A stretch of 54,633 nucleotides of DNA. It comes from Desulfosporosinus shakirovi (GTDB lineage: Bacteria > Bacillota > Desulfitobacteriia > Desulfitobacteriales > Desulfitobacteriaceae). A model generated the notes under the pieces. The model was not told the origin of the DNA, searched no databases, and worked only from the letters and a program-made list of their open reading frames with translations. Below, piece after piece: positions 8,215 through 16,534 of the stretch. The translations under genes were made by a program, and so were the position numbers. The stretch covers positions 129,742-184,374 of the forward strand of contig NZ_JAJDOO010000008.1 of NCBI RefSeq assembly GCF_020595055.1, written 5' to 3'. How positions within the stretch are numbered: position 1 is the stretch's first letter; each line of letters opens with the position of its first letter.

Positions 8215-9228
8215 CTAGTCTTCGATCATACTTAAAAAAGACTCTAATCTCATTTTACTGCGTGCATCTAACCCTGTTGGATTTTCTCCTTCCAAAGTTA
8301 AAATCGGGTAATCCAGCTTTTTTCTGATTATCTGATCTTCAATCTGACGATAACAAAAGCTTTGGGTATAGTGGATAATTCCATCGAGTTGACGACGCTC
8401 TGCTTCTCTGGCGATATCCTCTAAACGTAGAAATACTTTATATGGATACGTGTACAAACGATATTGTTCAACAATGTCATCTGTCTTAAAAGGCATGGAA
8501 AATTGCCTCTGAACTTCGTTAAAAACAACCCTGGCGCCGTGTTCTTCCAGGAAATCGTACAGTTCCGGAAAGATAGGCGGGACCCCGATGAATCCGAGGC
8601 GAATTTCCCGCTTTTTCCTGCCCAACCCAGAACGAGAACGTTCTGACAAAGGCTTCCGCCCACCCGCGCTTTGAATGAATTCTTGCATCTCATGAGCAAA
8701 ACCCTCGGGATTACCATTAAAATCTGAACATGAGACAAGGTAGAGGTGATTTTCGAATCCACTCACCCTGTTCTCTTCCCAGGTCAAGCGATCAATCTCC
8801 CAGGCTAATGCCCGAACCTGATCAAGCCGCTTCTTTTGCAGGTTCACGTCCTCCCAGGTGGTTCCCAACACATTGACTAGCTTATCCATTTGAAGGCGAA
8901 GCATGTCAGGATCTCGATCATAAGGAAATGCAAAGGGAATAATCTCGATCCCCTCGACTTCCCAAGTCTCCATCAAGGCATGAGTATTACTGCAATCCCC
9001 TTGTGTAACAGCAACTATCTGTCGAATATCCGGATTATGCAAGGCTGTGGAATACAATCCTTTAATCCAGCCGCACACATTCCGTGGATAACCCGCGAGC
9101 TCCGCTTCCTCTAAATATTGCATAGCTTCAGAACTGGTAATAAAAATATTGTTCAAATCAACCGGCCTATCCCCTGCCGCAAAAATAATTTCAACAGGCA
9201 CCGTCGTTGTTAAACCGATTTTACTCAT
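8215..9228 (-). CDS. 2-hydroxyacyl-CoA dehydratase D-subunit-like protein (single subunit)
   Basis: Iron-sulfur protein of the HgdB/BcrB superfamily. Conserved cysteines are Cys52 ('NVCGWIKG'), Cys79 ('GDCSN'), Cys167 and Cys292 ('SFCYRQIED'); the C-terminal block 'LTLEGENPTGLDARSK' is also typical. Classical enzymes are heterodimers, yet only one such subunit is encoded here, followed by its activator. That resembles the stand-alone protein-plus-activator pairs known from many anaerobes (YjiM/YjiL type), whose reaction is largely unknown. At 337 residues it is a little shorter than HgdB. It lies 40 bp downstream of methylaspartate ammonia-lyase. Confidence 0.85.
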   Translation of the reverse strand: MSKIGLTTTVPVEIIFAAGDRPVDLNNIFITSSEAMQYLEEAELAGYPRNVCGWIKGLYSTALHNPDIRQIVAVTQGDCSNTHALMETWEVEGIEIIPFAFPYDRDPDMLRLQMDKLVNVLGTTWEDVNLQKKRLDQVRALAWEIDRLTWEENRVSGFENHLYLVSCSDFNGNPEGFAHEMQEFIQSAGGRKPLSERSRSGLGRKKREIRLGFIGVPPIFPELYDFLEEHGARVVFNEVQRQFSMPFKTDDIVEQYRLYTYPYKVFLRLEDIAREAERRQLDGIIHYTQSFCYRQIEDQIIRKKLDYPILTLEGENPTGLDARSKMRLESFLSMIED

Positions 9229-9268
9229 TAATTGTCTCTGCTCCTTTGGTTCAAAAGTACATCACTTA

Positions 9269-10537
9269 TTAAGAGTTTACACGATGAGAGCTTATCTCGC
9301 GAACCCTCTTTAACACAGCCAGCGTCCTGTTCATCTCATTGTGCACGATCATATACCCTTCATCTACTCCCATACCGGGTTTTGCAAGCATTTGGTCCGG
9401 ACGAGCAGCCAGGGATACATGCACCGCAGTCCTCCCGCCGGAATCTGTTTCATTGCAGGACCCACCTACATAAGCGCCCACTCCGTATTTTTTGGCATAG
9501 ATAACCGCTTCAATCGTGTTTTGAATCCCCCCCAGATCCGGAGTTTTAATCTGAACCATATCCGCGGCTTGAGCATCCACAAACTTGACAATATCTTCGT
9601 AAGTATTGCACCATTCATCTGCCACAATTTCCACTTTAACTCCCTGAGCCTTCAAGGCCACTCGCAAACCCTTCAGTTGTTCTATCTGCCCTTCCAGGCT
9701 TCCGGCATCCATAGGTCCTTCAATCCGCAATTGCAAGGGATCAGCAGCTTTTTCCAACTGTATAAAGTAATCCACCATCCGCTCCACATTATCCTCAAAA
9801 GCAAGACCTATGGTACCATAAACATCAATGTGTAAGACGGGACGATAATCATCACTGCCAAGTGTCATAATCCGATTTCGAAGCCAATTCACATAATCCA
9901 GGAGCAGTTCCCCATCTTTACCCAGCTTTGTCTGTACATTATTGATCAAGGCGTGTGGTAAAACTCCGGCACGTTTTATAATCGCCTTATCTGCATTTTC
10001 ATAGCGATCATCCCCGGTTTGAGTAAAGATAGGGACAGGTTCAAGAACCATCGGAAGCTCGTATTCTTCAAGAATTACTTCGGTCATTGTTTTCCTCTGA
10101 GCTTTAGCCACCCCATCCAAAATAGCTTGACTCACACCGTACCGAATCGCAGTATGATAAGGTTCTCCATTCTCGCGTTGAGAGTTTTCAACAAGATCCA
10201 CCAATTTGCGGAAAGAATCTAACTCCTGACCCACAAGCTTAGGGGCAATCTCTCCCAGAATAATAGGAATAAAATCCTCAGCCAAAAACAGCGGATCCCT
10301 TCCCCCGGCCCCCGAATACTGTACAGCCGCACAATCCCCTGAAGCAACTTGCCCATCTTCCAAAATAAGCATCACAGAAATAGACTCACCCCGTTGACGA
10401 ACCGCCTTAAAACCAGGCGTCTTCGGCTCCCCCAAATAAGTAAAACCATCATGCTCCACTCCAGATTTAATCGCCAGTTGATCATCAAAATAAAAACCCG
10501 TAAGCCCAGGTGAAGCAATAACATCAATAATCTTCAT
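9269..10537 (-). CDS. mal: Methylaspartate ammonia-lyase
   Basis: Removes ammonia from (2S,3S)-3-methylaspartate to give mesaconate (EC 4.3.1.2), the second step of the methylaspartate route of glutamate fermentation. It is an enolase-superfamily protein. By my count the metal ligands fall at Asp238 ('HIDVYG'), Glu273 ('RIEGP') and Asp307 ('VADEW'), and the catalytic Lys at 331 ('QIKTPDLGG'), matching the numbering of characterised clostridial enzymes; the catalytic His is in 'LPHAL' at 195. The 422-residue length is close to the usual 413. It is separated from glmE by a 365-bp gap filled by a large palindromic repeat. Confidence 0.96.
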   Translation of the reverse strand: MKIIDVIASPGLTGFYFDDQLAIKSGVEHDGFTYLGEPKTPGFKAVRQRGESISVMLILEDGQVASGDCAAVQYSGAGGRDPLFLAEDFIPIILGEIAPKLVGQELDSFRKLVDLVENSQRENGEPYHTAIRYGVSQAILDGVAKAQRKTMTEVILEEYELPMVLEPVPIFTQTGDDRYENADKAIIKRAGVLPHALINNVQTKLGKDGELLLDYVNWLRNRIMTLGSDDYRPVLHIDVYGTIGLAFEDNVERMVDYFIQLEKAADPLQLRIEGPMDAGSLEGQIEQLKGLRVALKAQGVKVEIVADEWCNTYEDIVKFVDAQAADMVQIKTPDLGGIQNTIEAVIYAKKYGVGAYVGGSCNETDSGGRTAVHVSLAARPDQMLAKPGMGVDEGYMIVHNEMNRTLAVLKRVREISSHRVNS

Positions 10538-10655
10538 TAAGAGTATCCTCCTTTAATAACCATCTATGTCATCCCCAAACCCAAGTCTAATTCCCCTAAG
10601 GAGCTTAGCTAACTACCCCGGCTTTCGGGCATACCCAAATCGTCCACGCAGGATA
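10538..10655. other. Spacer between mal and the palindromic repeat
   Basis: Short stretch next to the mal ribosome binding site and the 207-bp repeat. No gene seen; it may hold a secondary promoter for mal. Confidence 0.3.
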
Positions 10656-10862
10656 GACGTTGCTTGAGACATAGTGAACGACTAAAGCGAGCAGCCCACC
10701 AAACTTCACGAAAGCGACCCGGAAAACAGGGCTGAGCACAGGGATGTGCGAAGCTGGCCATGCGACACGGACGTCGCTTTGGCCGGGTACCCTGTTTGCA
10801 GGGAAGCTTGAGTGTTAGTTTGGCCTGCGAGCGCCGGTCGTGAACGGGTCTCAAGCAACGTC
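10656..10862. repeat. 207-bp GC-rich imperfect palindrome in the mal-glmE gap
   Basis: The ends are a perfect 15-bp inverted repeat, 'GACGTTGCTTGAGAC' at 10656-10670 and its complement at 10848-10862. The complementarity continues inward with interruptions: 'GCGAGCAG' against 'CTGCGAGC', 'CCAAACT' against 'AGTTTGG', 'ACCCGG' against 'CCGGGT', 'CAGGG' against 'CCCTG'. GC content is clearly above the flanking genes. An apparent Arg/Cys-rich reading frame across it has no ribosome binding site and is rejected. The terminal word 'GACGTTGCTTG' recurs at 39111-39121 beside another large palindrome, so this is probably a dispersed non-coding element. Confidence 0.7.
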
Positions 10863-10902
10863 AACCCCAGACCTCCCCATTCCCCAGACACGACCCAGGC
10901 TG

Positions 10903-12357
10903 CTATCCCCTTGGCCGCCCAACAAGCATCCCTTTACCAATGGCATAAATATCATCAATCACCATCTGGAAGGAGGGATCCCTATCCTCATCCCGACCGC
11001 GCTTGGCTATGCGTTCACGATGAAACTCCTTAACCCTCTCATCAAAGGGAATATTGCCAAAGTCCAATAACCGTACAGCACCTGTGGTGTCGCGAGCGGG
11101 GAGAATCTTTCCGGCATTATAGCGACTGGGTGCGAAGGGAACATCAATGACTCCCGCTTGAAACGCCCGAACTGTGCCCACCGCAGCATCTCCTTCTCCC
11201 AGTTCGAGGACTCGATCAAGGATCGCCCTTGTTTCAGCTAAGATCATCTCTTCTTCCAGGGCAAGCTCCGAAGTCATAGGCAAGGACTGATCCTTTAACA
11301 TAGTTAATATTTGTTTTGTGGTTCGTATGCCTGCCGCATTGGCCTCTTTAGTAGGAATCCCCAGGGCTTCATGAGGAGTTTTTACGATGACCTTCGAGGC
11401 TTTACCCAAAGCCGCAGTCACTGCCCCCCAGGAAATGACCCCAAAGGCTTTCGCCTCATCCTGGGGAAATCCGCCCATCCATTGGTGAAAGACCGTGGTG
11501 ATCATCACTTTCGGCAAGCCTAGTTTTGCTAAATACTCTTCTGCAAGAACCGGCAAGGTATGCAGTGCCGCAACATCTTGGAGGAGATTACCGCATTGTC
11601 CATAACCGAGGGTCAAACTGCGAACCCCCTGAGCCACTGCGAGAATCCCTTCTATAACAGCAACCGCATGAGAAATAGCAGGTGGAACTAGCGTCCCTGT
11701 CAACGGACCAAAGGGCTCACGGTTGATTTTTACCCCTTGTTCTTCGTACAGACCGATAAGGCGATCCACGTACTGCCAATATTTTATGGTACTTTCAATA
11801 GAAACATCTTTAGAATAAGGAATGTTATAAGAAATTCCGCCGCCCTCATAATCTGTAAATCCGCCGGCAATGGTAATCTCCGCCAGTAAGCGAGCGTCCG
11901 GGGTCCCGTGGCGAACTTGAACCGGCACTTGAACACTTTCCACTACCTGGCGACAGGCCGCGACTCCATGGTTTACCGCCGGAAACCCGTTAAGCATAGA
12001 ACGACCAATCATAGCACTTTCTTCTATCCCCGCTTGAGCTTCCGTATAACGGTTTTGGCGGGTATATGAATCAATGGTGGAAGGTAGGAAATCAGCCCCC
12101 CCTTCATCTTGAAGGAATCGTAACAATTCAATATGCTCACTGATGAGGGCTACACCCGCCCGCGGTTGAGCATAGGTAATCCCTTTTTCTTTTCCTTCGG
12201 CGAGTTTCTCTGCAAATACTTTACTCTTAGGCAGAGATTTCTGATACGCGACGGCTTCTTCAAAAAAGACATCCTTACCTGTCTGCCATTGTCCCAATAC
12301 TTCCTGCCGCTGGCGCTGAAACTCCTCGGCGTCCATTTGTCGGACTGTCAGATCCAT
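10903..12357 (-). CDS. glmE: Glutamate mutase epsilon (E) subunit
   Basis: Catalytic TIM-barrel subunit that, with GlmS and adenosylcobalamin, rearranges L-glutamate to (2S,3S)-3-methylaspartate (EC 5.4.99.1). The 484-residue sequence follows the family throughout, with the substrate-contacting region around '[14 protein letters not shown]', 'SYTRQNRY' and '[11 protein letters not shown]'. Length agrees with the 483 residues known for clostridial MutE. It lies 12 bp after glmL in the order S-L-E-mal, the arrangement seen in glutamate-fermenting clostridia. Confidence 0.96.
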   Translation of the reverse strand: MDLTVRQMDAEEFQRQRQEVLGQWQTGKDVFFEEAVAYQKSLPKSKVFAEKLAEGKEKGITYAQPRAGVALISEHIELLRFLQDEGGADFLPSTIDSYTRQNRYTEAQAGIEESAMIGRSMLNGFPAVNHGVAACRQVVESVQVPVQVRHGTPDARLLAEITIAGGFTDYEGGGISYNIPYSKDVSIESTIKYWQYVDRLIGLYEEQGVKINREPFGPLTGTLVPPAISHAVAVIEGILAVAQGVRSLTLGYGQCGNLLQDVAALHTLPVLAEEYLAKLGLPKVMITTVFHQWMGGFPQDEAKAFGVISWGAVTAALGKASKVIVKTPHEALGIPTKEANAAGIRTTKQILTMLKDQSLPMTSELALEEEMILAETRAILDRVLELGEGDAAVGTVRAFQAGVIDVPFAPSRYNAGKILPARDTTGAVRLLDFGNIPFDERVKEFHRERIAKRGRDEDRDPSFQMVIDDIYAIGKGMLVGRPRG

Positions 12358-12369
12358 ATACTAAACCTC

Positions 12370-13749
12370 CTAAAGTTTTACCATGTATTTCTTCATGATC
12401 CGAAGCGCAACCTGTGGCGACACTTCTCGCAGTAAGCCCATGGCTGCTAAAATATACTCTTTATCCAAGTAGAAACTGGGATCTTGTGGTTTAAGAATCG
12501 TAGGTTCCTGCGGATTAAAGACCGCACCTCGTAAAATTTCCAAAGGATCTGAATGATGGAGAAGCACTCCCCCCGTTCCAATGACCACCGCTAAGGGCGT
12601 TAAGTCCTTGCCGTTCTGGACATAACTTGCTCCGAAAGGAGTATAGACCACTTCTATCCTTCCCACATGGCGATCCACTGCCAGACCTACGGCCATTAGG
12701 CCCATAGCCACATCAAACTTCGCTTCTTCCGCCGTTTGAGGGATTCGCCAGGGATCCTCTTTATATAAACTCAGTTGGTCTAAAACTTGATCATTTGTCC
12801 AACCAAGATTGTCCATCAAAGGTTTTCCGGCAGTTTCCACTAAAGCTTCTGAACTGTAGCGCATCCCAAGGTCCCCTTCGACTGTCCGTTTGACATAAGG
12901 TTCGGGCAAGCCTTTCAGCATAACACTGGGTTTGCTCGGATCACCTTTAGCAATGGAATGGACATCTGTCGTGGCACCGCCAACATCCACAATGATCAGT
13001 TCTCCCATTCCCGGTTCGGAACCGTATCCCTGAGCTAAAAGTTCTGCCGCTGAAAGCACCGCTGACGGTGTTGGCATCATGATCCTCTCCAGGAATTCTT
13101 CCGCTTTGTCTAACCCTTTGGCCTGGATAATGTGGGTTAAATAAACCTCTCGAATTGCTAAACGAGCTGATTCTACTGACAAAACACCCAGTTCCGGCAT
13201 CACATTATCTGCGATGACTACGGGGGTGTGTCTCTTCCTGAGGATATCTGCGGCTTGATCGGACACTGCCTTGTTTCCCGCAATCACCACAGGGAGGCCG
13301 ACAGGGAGTGTACTGAGCATTTCCGCATTTTTGAGGATTACTTCCCTATTACCGCCATCAGTTCCTCCGGCTAACAGAAGAATATCCGGTTTTGAAACGA
13401 TAATTCTATCTAAATCTTTCTGAGTTAACTCATAGCTGAAGACTTCCAGGACACGAGCACCGGCACCCAAGGCTGCACGCCTTGCCGCCTCTGCAGTAAG
13501 TTCTTTTACCAACCCGCTGGCAATCATTTTTAAACCGCCGGCCGCACTGCTGCAGGCGAGCTTACGGATAAAATTCCATCCTCCCCCAGGCTCGGGAATT
13601 TGAGCTAAAGCTGAGTTCATTCCGTCCATTATGTTTGTCTCAATTGTTGTGCCCGCCCGAGCTGTCCCGACGATATTCTCACTCTCTAAGTCTACGATTG
13701 TCACTTTAGTATACGTACTGCCAAAATCAATGAGAAGGACTGCTTGCAA
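12370..13749 (-). CDS. glmL: GlmL/MutL-family protein of the glutamate mutase operon
   Basis: ASKHA-fold ATPase-like protein always found between glmS and glmE; thought to protect or reactivate the B12 enzyme, although its exact role is not settled. It shows the phosphate-1 loop 'LIDFGSTYTKVTIVD' at about 5-19, 'LLLAGGTDGGN' near 123-133 and the second phosphate motif 'IVDVGGATTDVHS' near 247-259. At 459 residues it is of normal size. The gap to glmS is 15 bp. Confidence 0.93.
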   Translation of the reverse strand: MQAVLLIDFGSTYTKVTIVDLESENIVGTARAGTTIETNIMDGMNSALAQIPEPGGGWNFIRKLACSSAAGGLKMIASGLVKELTAEAARRAALGAGARVLEVFSYELTQKDLDRIIVSKPDILLLAGGTDGGNREVILKNAEMLSTLPVGLPVVIAGNKAVSDQAADILRKRHTPVVIADNVMPELGVLSVESARLAIREVYLTHIIQAKGLDKAEEFLERIMMPTPSAVLSAAELLAQGYGSEPGMGELIIVDVGGATTDVHSIAKGDPSKPSVMLKGLPEPYVKRTVEGDLGMRYSSEALVETAGKPLMDNLGWTNDQVLDQLSLYKEDPWRIPQTAEEAKFDVAMGLMAVGLAVDRHVGRIEVVYTPFGASYVQNGKDLTPLAVVIGTGGVLLHHSDPLEILRGAVFNPQEPTILKPQDPSFYLDKEYILAAMGLLREVSPQVALRIMKKYMVKL

Positions 13750-13764
13750 GGTACATTCCCCCTT

Positions 13765-14184
13765 TTAATCTATCGTCATGCCTAAGTCCTTACGCAGATC
13801 TTCAATGGGAGTATCCGGAAGAGTTCCCGGGGGATAAACACGGTCAAAGCCCATGGCCAAGAACCGCTCTTTAACGGATTCAAAATCCTGTTTCCCTACG
13901 ACCAAATTCCCGCCTACATACATTATAATCTTGCCAATGCCTGTTTCCTGACACTTCTCACGCAACCCCCGGCAATCCATTTCTCCATGTCCATACAAGG
14001 ACGAAACCAATAAAGCCTCCGCATTCGTTTCAATGGCTGAATGAATGAACTCCTCTTGTGTTGCCAGTACCCCAATGTTGATCACTTTGAAACCTGCTTG
14101 GGTAAAGGCATAGTCTAAGATTCGATTGCCTACAGCATGCACATCTGATCCGATGACCCCTAATACCACTGTTTTTTGCTCCAT
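13765..14184 (-). CDS. glmS: Glutamate mutase sigma (S) subunit, B12-binding
   Basis: Binds the cobalamin cofactor and delivers it to the epsilon subunit. The base-off B12 signature DxHxxG is at Asp14-x-His16-x-x-Gly19 ('SDVHAVGN'), with His16 expected to replace dimethylbenzimidazole as axial ligand; the later 'SSLYGHGE' and 'YVGGNLVVG' loops complete the nucleotide tail site. The 139 residues match the family. No cobalamin riboswitch was recognised upstream, where 85 bp separate it from the racemase gene. Confidence 0.96.
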   Translation of the reverse strand: MEQKTVVLGVIGSDVHAVGNRILDYAFTQAGFKVINIGVLATQEEFIHSAIETNAEALLVSSLYGHGEMDCRGLREKCQETGIGKIIMYVGGNLVVGKQDFESVKERFLAMGFDRVYPPGTLPDTPIEDLRKDLGMTID

Positions 14185-14269
14185 CGATCAATTCCTCCTG
14201 GTCATTCCTTAACCTTCGTCAAGTTAATCTACTTTAAATTCTAAGAAAGATCCTATGAAATCCCAAAAC

Positions 14270-15166
14270 TCACTCGCCTAATATAACTTGCTCTACCTGG
14301 CCGATGGGTTCTTGGAGAAGAGTATTTCCTACTTGTTTAAAAAGCTCCGGATCTCCACTGACATAGTAGCGAGCCCGCCATGGTTTTTTCCCAAGAGCAG
14401 GCTGTGATTCAACCGGTCCGGATTGTTCCCACTCATCCAAATGCTGAAGCAATATTTCAAGTTCTTTTACAACCGCCCGAGCCGGATCTACAATAAGTAC
14501 ATCTTTTCCTAAGATCTCTTTCAGGACGGGTTCAAGAAAAGGATAATGAGTGCATCCTAAAATCAAGGTGTCTATACCGGCTGCATGCAAGGGAGTAAGA
14601 TAAGTTTTGGCAATCCCTCTTGCTTCTGCGGAATTGGACAGACCGGCTTCAATCAGAGGGACAAAAAGAGGACATCCCTGGGCTTTAGTCAAGGTAATAG
14701 GCTGTTCTCCATGTTGCCAGGACTCCCGAAGCGTCGGATCTTCAGGTAAGCAGCCTTTGGCCAAGGCCCGACTCACAGCCGTCGAATACGCTTTACTGCG
14801 CACGGTGGTTTCAGTGGCAATTAGTCCAATCCTTCCCGCGATGGTTTTTTCAACGGCCAAACGGGCACCCGGTTCAACCATGCCAATCATTGGGACATCA
14901 AACCGCTCTCTTAAAACAGGCAGCGCTGTAGCGGAACTGGTATTACAGGCTACGACAATCACCTCAGCCCCTTGCCCAATCAAAAAGGTGGCAATTTCCT
15001 CCCCAAAACGAATGAGCTCTTCACGAGATCGATTTCCGTAGGGAACCCTGGCCGTATCTCCAAAATAAACGATTCTAACATCCAGCAGTTGCTCCAAAAT
15101 CTCTTTCATGACTGTAAGTCCACCCACTCCGGAGTCAAACATGCCAATTACCCGTTGTTTCTTCAA
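14270..15166 (-). CDS. murI: Glutamate racemase
   Basis: Interconverts L- and D-glutamate (EC 5.1.1.3). The two catalytic cysteines are Cys74 ('VACNTSSAT') and Cys205 ('LGCTHYPF'), and the N-terminal 'FDSGVGGLTV' is present. The protein is about 30 residues longer than usual because of an insertion at about 138-162 and an extended C-terminus. It overlaps the GntR gene by 4 bp and precedes the glutamate mutase genes. It may therefore feed D-glutamate into the fermentation pathway as well as serve the cell wall; I cannot tell whether it is the only racemase in the genome. Confidence 0.93.
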   Translation of the reverse strand: MKKQRVIGMFDSGVGGLTVMKEILEQLLDVRIVYFGDTARVPYGNRSREELIRFGEEIATFLIGQGAEVIVVACNTSSATALPVLRERFDVPMIGMVEPGARLAVEKTIAGRIGLIATETTVRSKAYSTAVSRALAKGCLPEDPTLRESWQHGEQPITLTKAQGCPLFVPLIEAGLSNSAEARGIAKTYLTPLHAAGIDTLILGCTHYPFLEPVLKEILGKDVLIVDPARAVVKELEILLQHLDEWEQSGPVESQPALGKKPWRARYYVSGDPELFKQVGNTLLQEPIGQVEQVILGE

Positions 15167-16119
15167 AACTCCTCCCCCTTCAGGTCCAACAAAGCCCCTT
15201 TAAGTAAATTAAGACTCCCTGCATCCGGTTCAAAACGAAACTCTATACACTCCATATTCTCCGGAAGAACTTTTTCAACTCCGAACCGAAGCCTTGGAGC
15301 TAAGATTACAGCCCCGCATTCCGGTAAAATTTCACGCAGACTTGCTTCATTCGGTTGAATCAGGGTTTTAAAAGCCGGGTACAATCCTGCTTGTCTGAGA
15401 GCGATTTTTATTTTTTCAGCATACTGGTTACTTTCACAAACCAGAGCCAATTCACGGCCCATGGTCAATTTTGCAATGCGCACGATTGTGTCAAGCTTTG
15501 GTTGGAGAGAAATCCCTAAAATAGGGATGTGAAGTTTGCCTAAAAGAATCTTCACTTCAGCCAGATGGGCTGCCCCTGTGACAGCCATATCCATTCCTGC
15601 TAAGCACTCCTGAGCTCGGGGGGATTCCTGAAGTTCAGATAGAAGTAAGGGCACAAGGCTCACACCCGGACCAAGGTTCCAATTGACATCTGTCAGTTGC
15701 TCAGGGTTACTCACTAAAAATGCCACTTTCATGCGCGAAAGCAGATCTTTCTTCTCCATCCCCCGCACGTGCACGAAGGACACAAAATCATCAATAGAGA
15801 ATCCCAGTCCTACCGCTTCCTCCATGGCTAAATCAACGATCCGCAAAACTTTCTCTTTGCGACTTTCCTGCTGCATGATCAAGGCTGTATCCTCAACAAA
15901 GGTCCCTTTACCCCGTGTCGAGCATAGAATCCCTTCACTCTCCAATTCCTTATAAGCTTGGCTCACAGTATTTCGGCTGACAGCTATGCTTTTAGCTAAC
16001 TCCCGTTCCGGTGGGAGCTTTGTCCCTGCCGGCCAAATCCCTTGGGTAATTCGCCGCCGAATCTGCTCTTTAAGCTGAATGTAATAAGGCACACCGCTTT
16101 TTCGATCTAGCTCCATCAA
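15163..16119 (-). CDS. GntR-family transcriptional regulator
   Basis: Residues 1-76 form a GntR winged helix ('YIQLKEQIRRRITQGIWPAG', 'LPPERELAKSIAVSRNTVSQ', ending 'STRGKGTFVED'). The remaining 240 residues are not an aminotransferase-like or FadR-like domain I recognise; they contain alternating helices and hydrophobic strands such as 'MDMAVTGAAHLAEVKILLG'. Being the first gene of the murI-glm unit with a 4-bp overlap, it probably controls this operon. A near-palindrome around 'TTGGACTAGTCAA' at about 16205-16217 in its own leader is a possible operator. The effector is unknown. Confidence 0.85.
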   Translation of the reverse strand: MMELDRKSGVPYYIQLKEQIRRRITQGIWPAGTKLPPERELAKSIAVSRNTVSQAYKELESEGILCSTRGKGTFVEDTALIMQQESRKEKVLRIVDLAMEEAVGLGFSIDDFVSFVHVRGMEKKDLLSRMKVAFLVSNPEQLTDVNWNLGPGVSLVPLLLSELQESPRAQECLAGMDMAVTGAAHLAEVKILLGKLHIPILGISLQPKLDTIVRIAKLTMGRELALVCESNQYAEKIKIALRQAGLYPAFKTLIQPNEASLREILPECGAVILAPRLRFGVEKVLPENMECIEFRFEPDAGSLNLLKGALLDLKGEEF

Positions 16120-16411
16120 AAATCACCTTTCTAAACCTTAACAAGCCACAAGCCTACTCAATCTATCTATCTTATGTCAGGTTTAATCCTTTTTGGCCTG
16201 GTTGACTAGTCCAATTTTGATTTATTTCTCCATTCCCTTAGCTATTCCCTGCTTTATATAGTCTAATAGAAAATTTATTTTTTTAATTAGTATGTATCAG
16301 GTTAGGTAATTGATCAAAGGGCCTGCCTTCCCTCACTGAAGGATGGCAGTGATGATTGGATAAAAAGTAGTATCGATCTTCAATGCAAACTAAAAGATAA
16401 AGATAGACACA
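16120..16411. promoter_or_regulatory. Leader/promoter region of the gntR-murI-glm operon
   Basis: AT-rich stretch with no reading frame. It holds candidate minus-strand -10 boxes around 16255-16300, the near-palindrome 'TTGGACTAGTCAA' at about 16205-16217, and a short imperfect stem near 16324-16352 ('CTGCCTTCC...GGATGGCAG'). No cobalamin or other known riboswitch core was recognised. Confidence 0.35.
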
Positions 16412-16453
16412 AAACGGGGCCGTGGCGAAACTTAGTTCGATACGGCCCCGTTT
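16412..16453 (-). terminator. Terminator after the methyltransferase gene
   Basis: A 12-bp GC-rich stem 'AAACGGGGCCGT' with its complement around an 18-base loop, followed by TTTT on the minus strand. It ends transcription from the methyltransferase gene and insulates the gntR operon. Confidence 0.75.
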
Positions 16454-16534
16454 CTCTATCTACGAACCTCATAAATCTCTAAATGTTATGACAATGGCAC
16501 CAGCATTCGGACGCATCTGTTAGATTTGATTGAC

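Noticed and set aside
10609-10891. Two overlapping minus-strand frames of 61 and 81 residues across the mal-glmE gap
   Set aside because: They lie inside the palindromic repeat, are Arg/Cys/Pro-rich, and have no ribosome binding site; open frame is explained by high GC.
14185-14269. Cobalamin riboswitch before glutamate mutase
   Set aside because: The gap is only 85 bp and lacks the B12-box; none was recognised upstream of gntR either.
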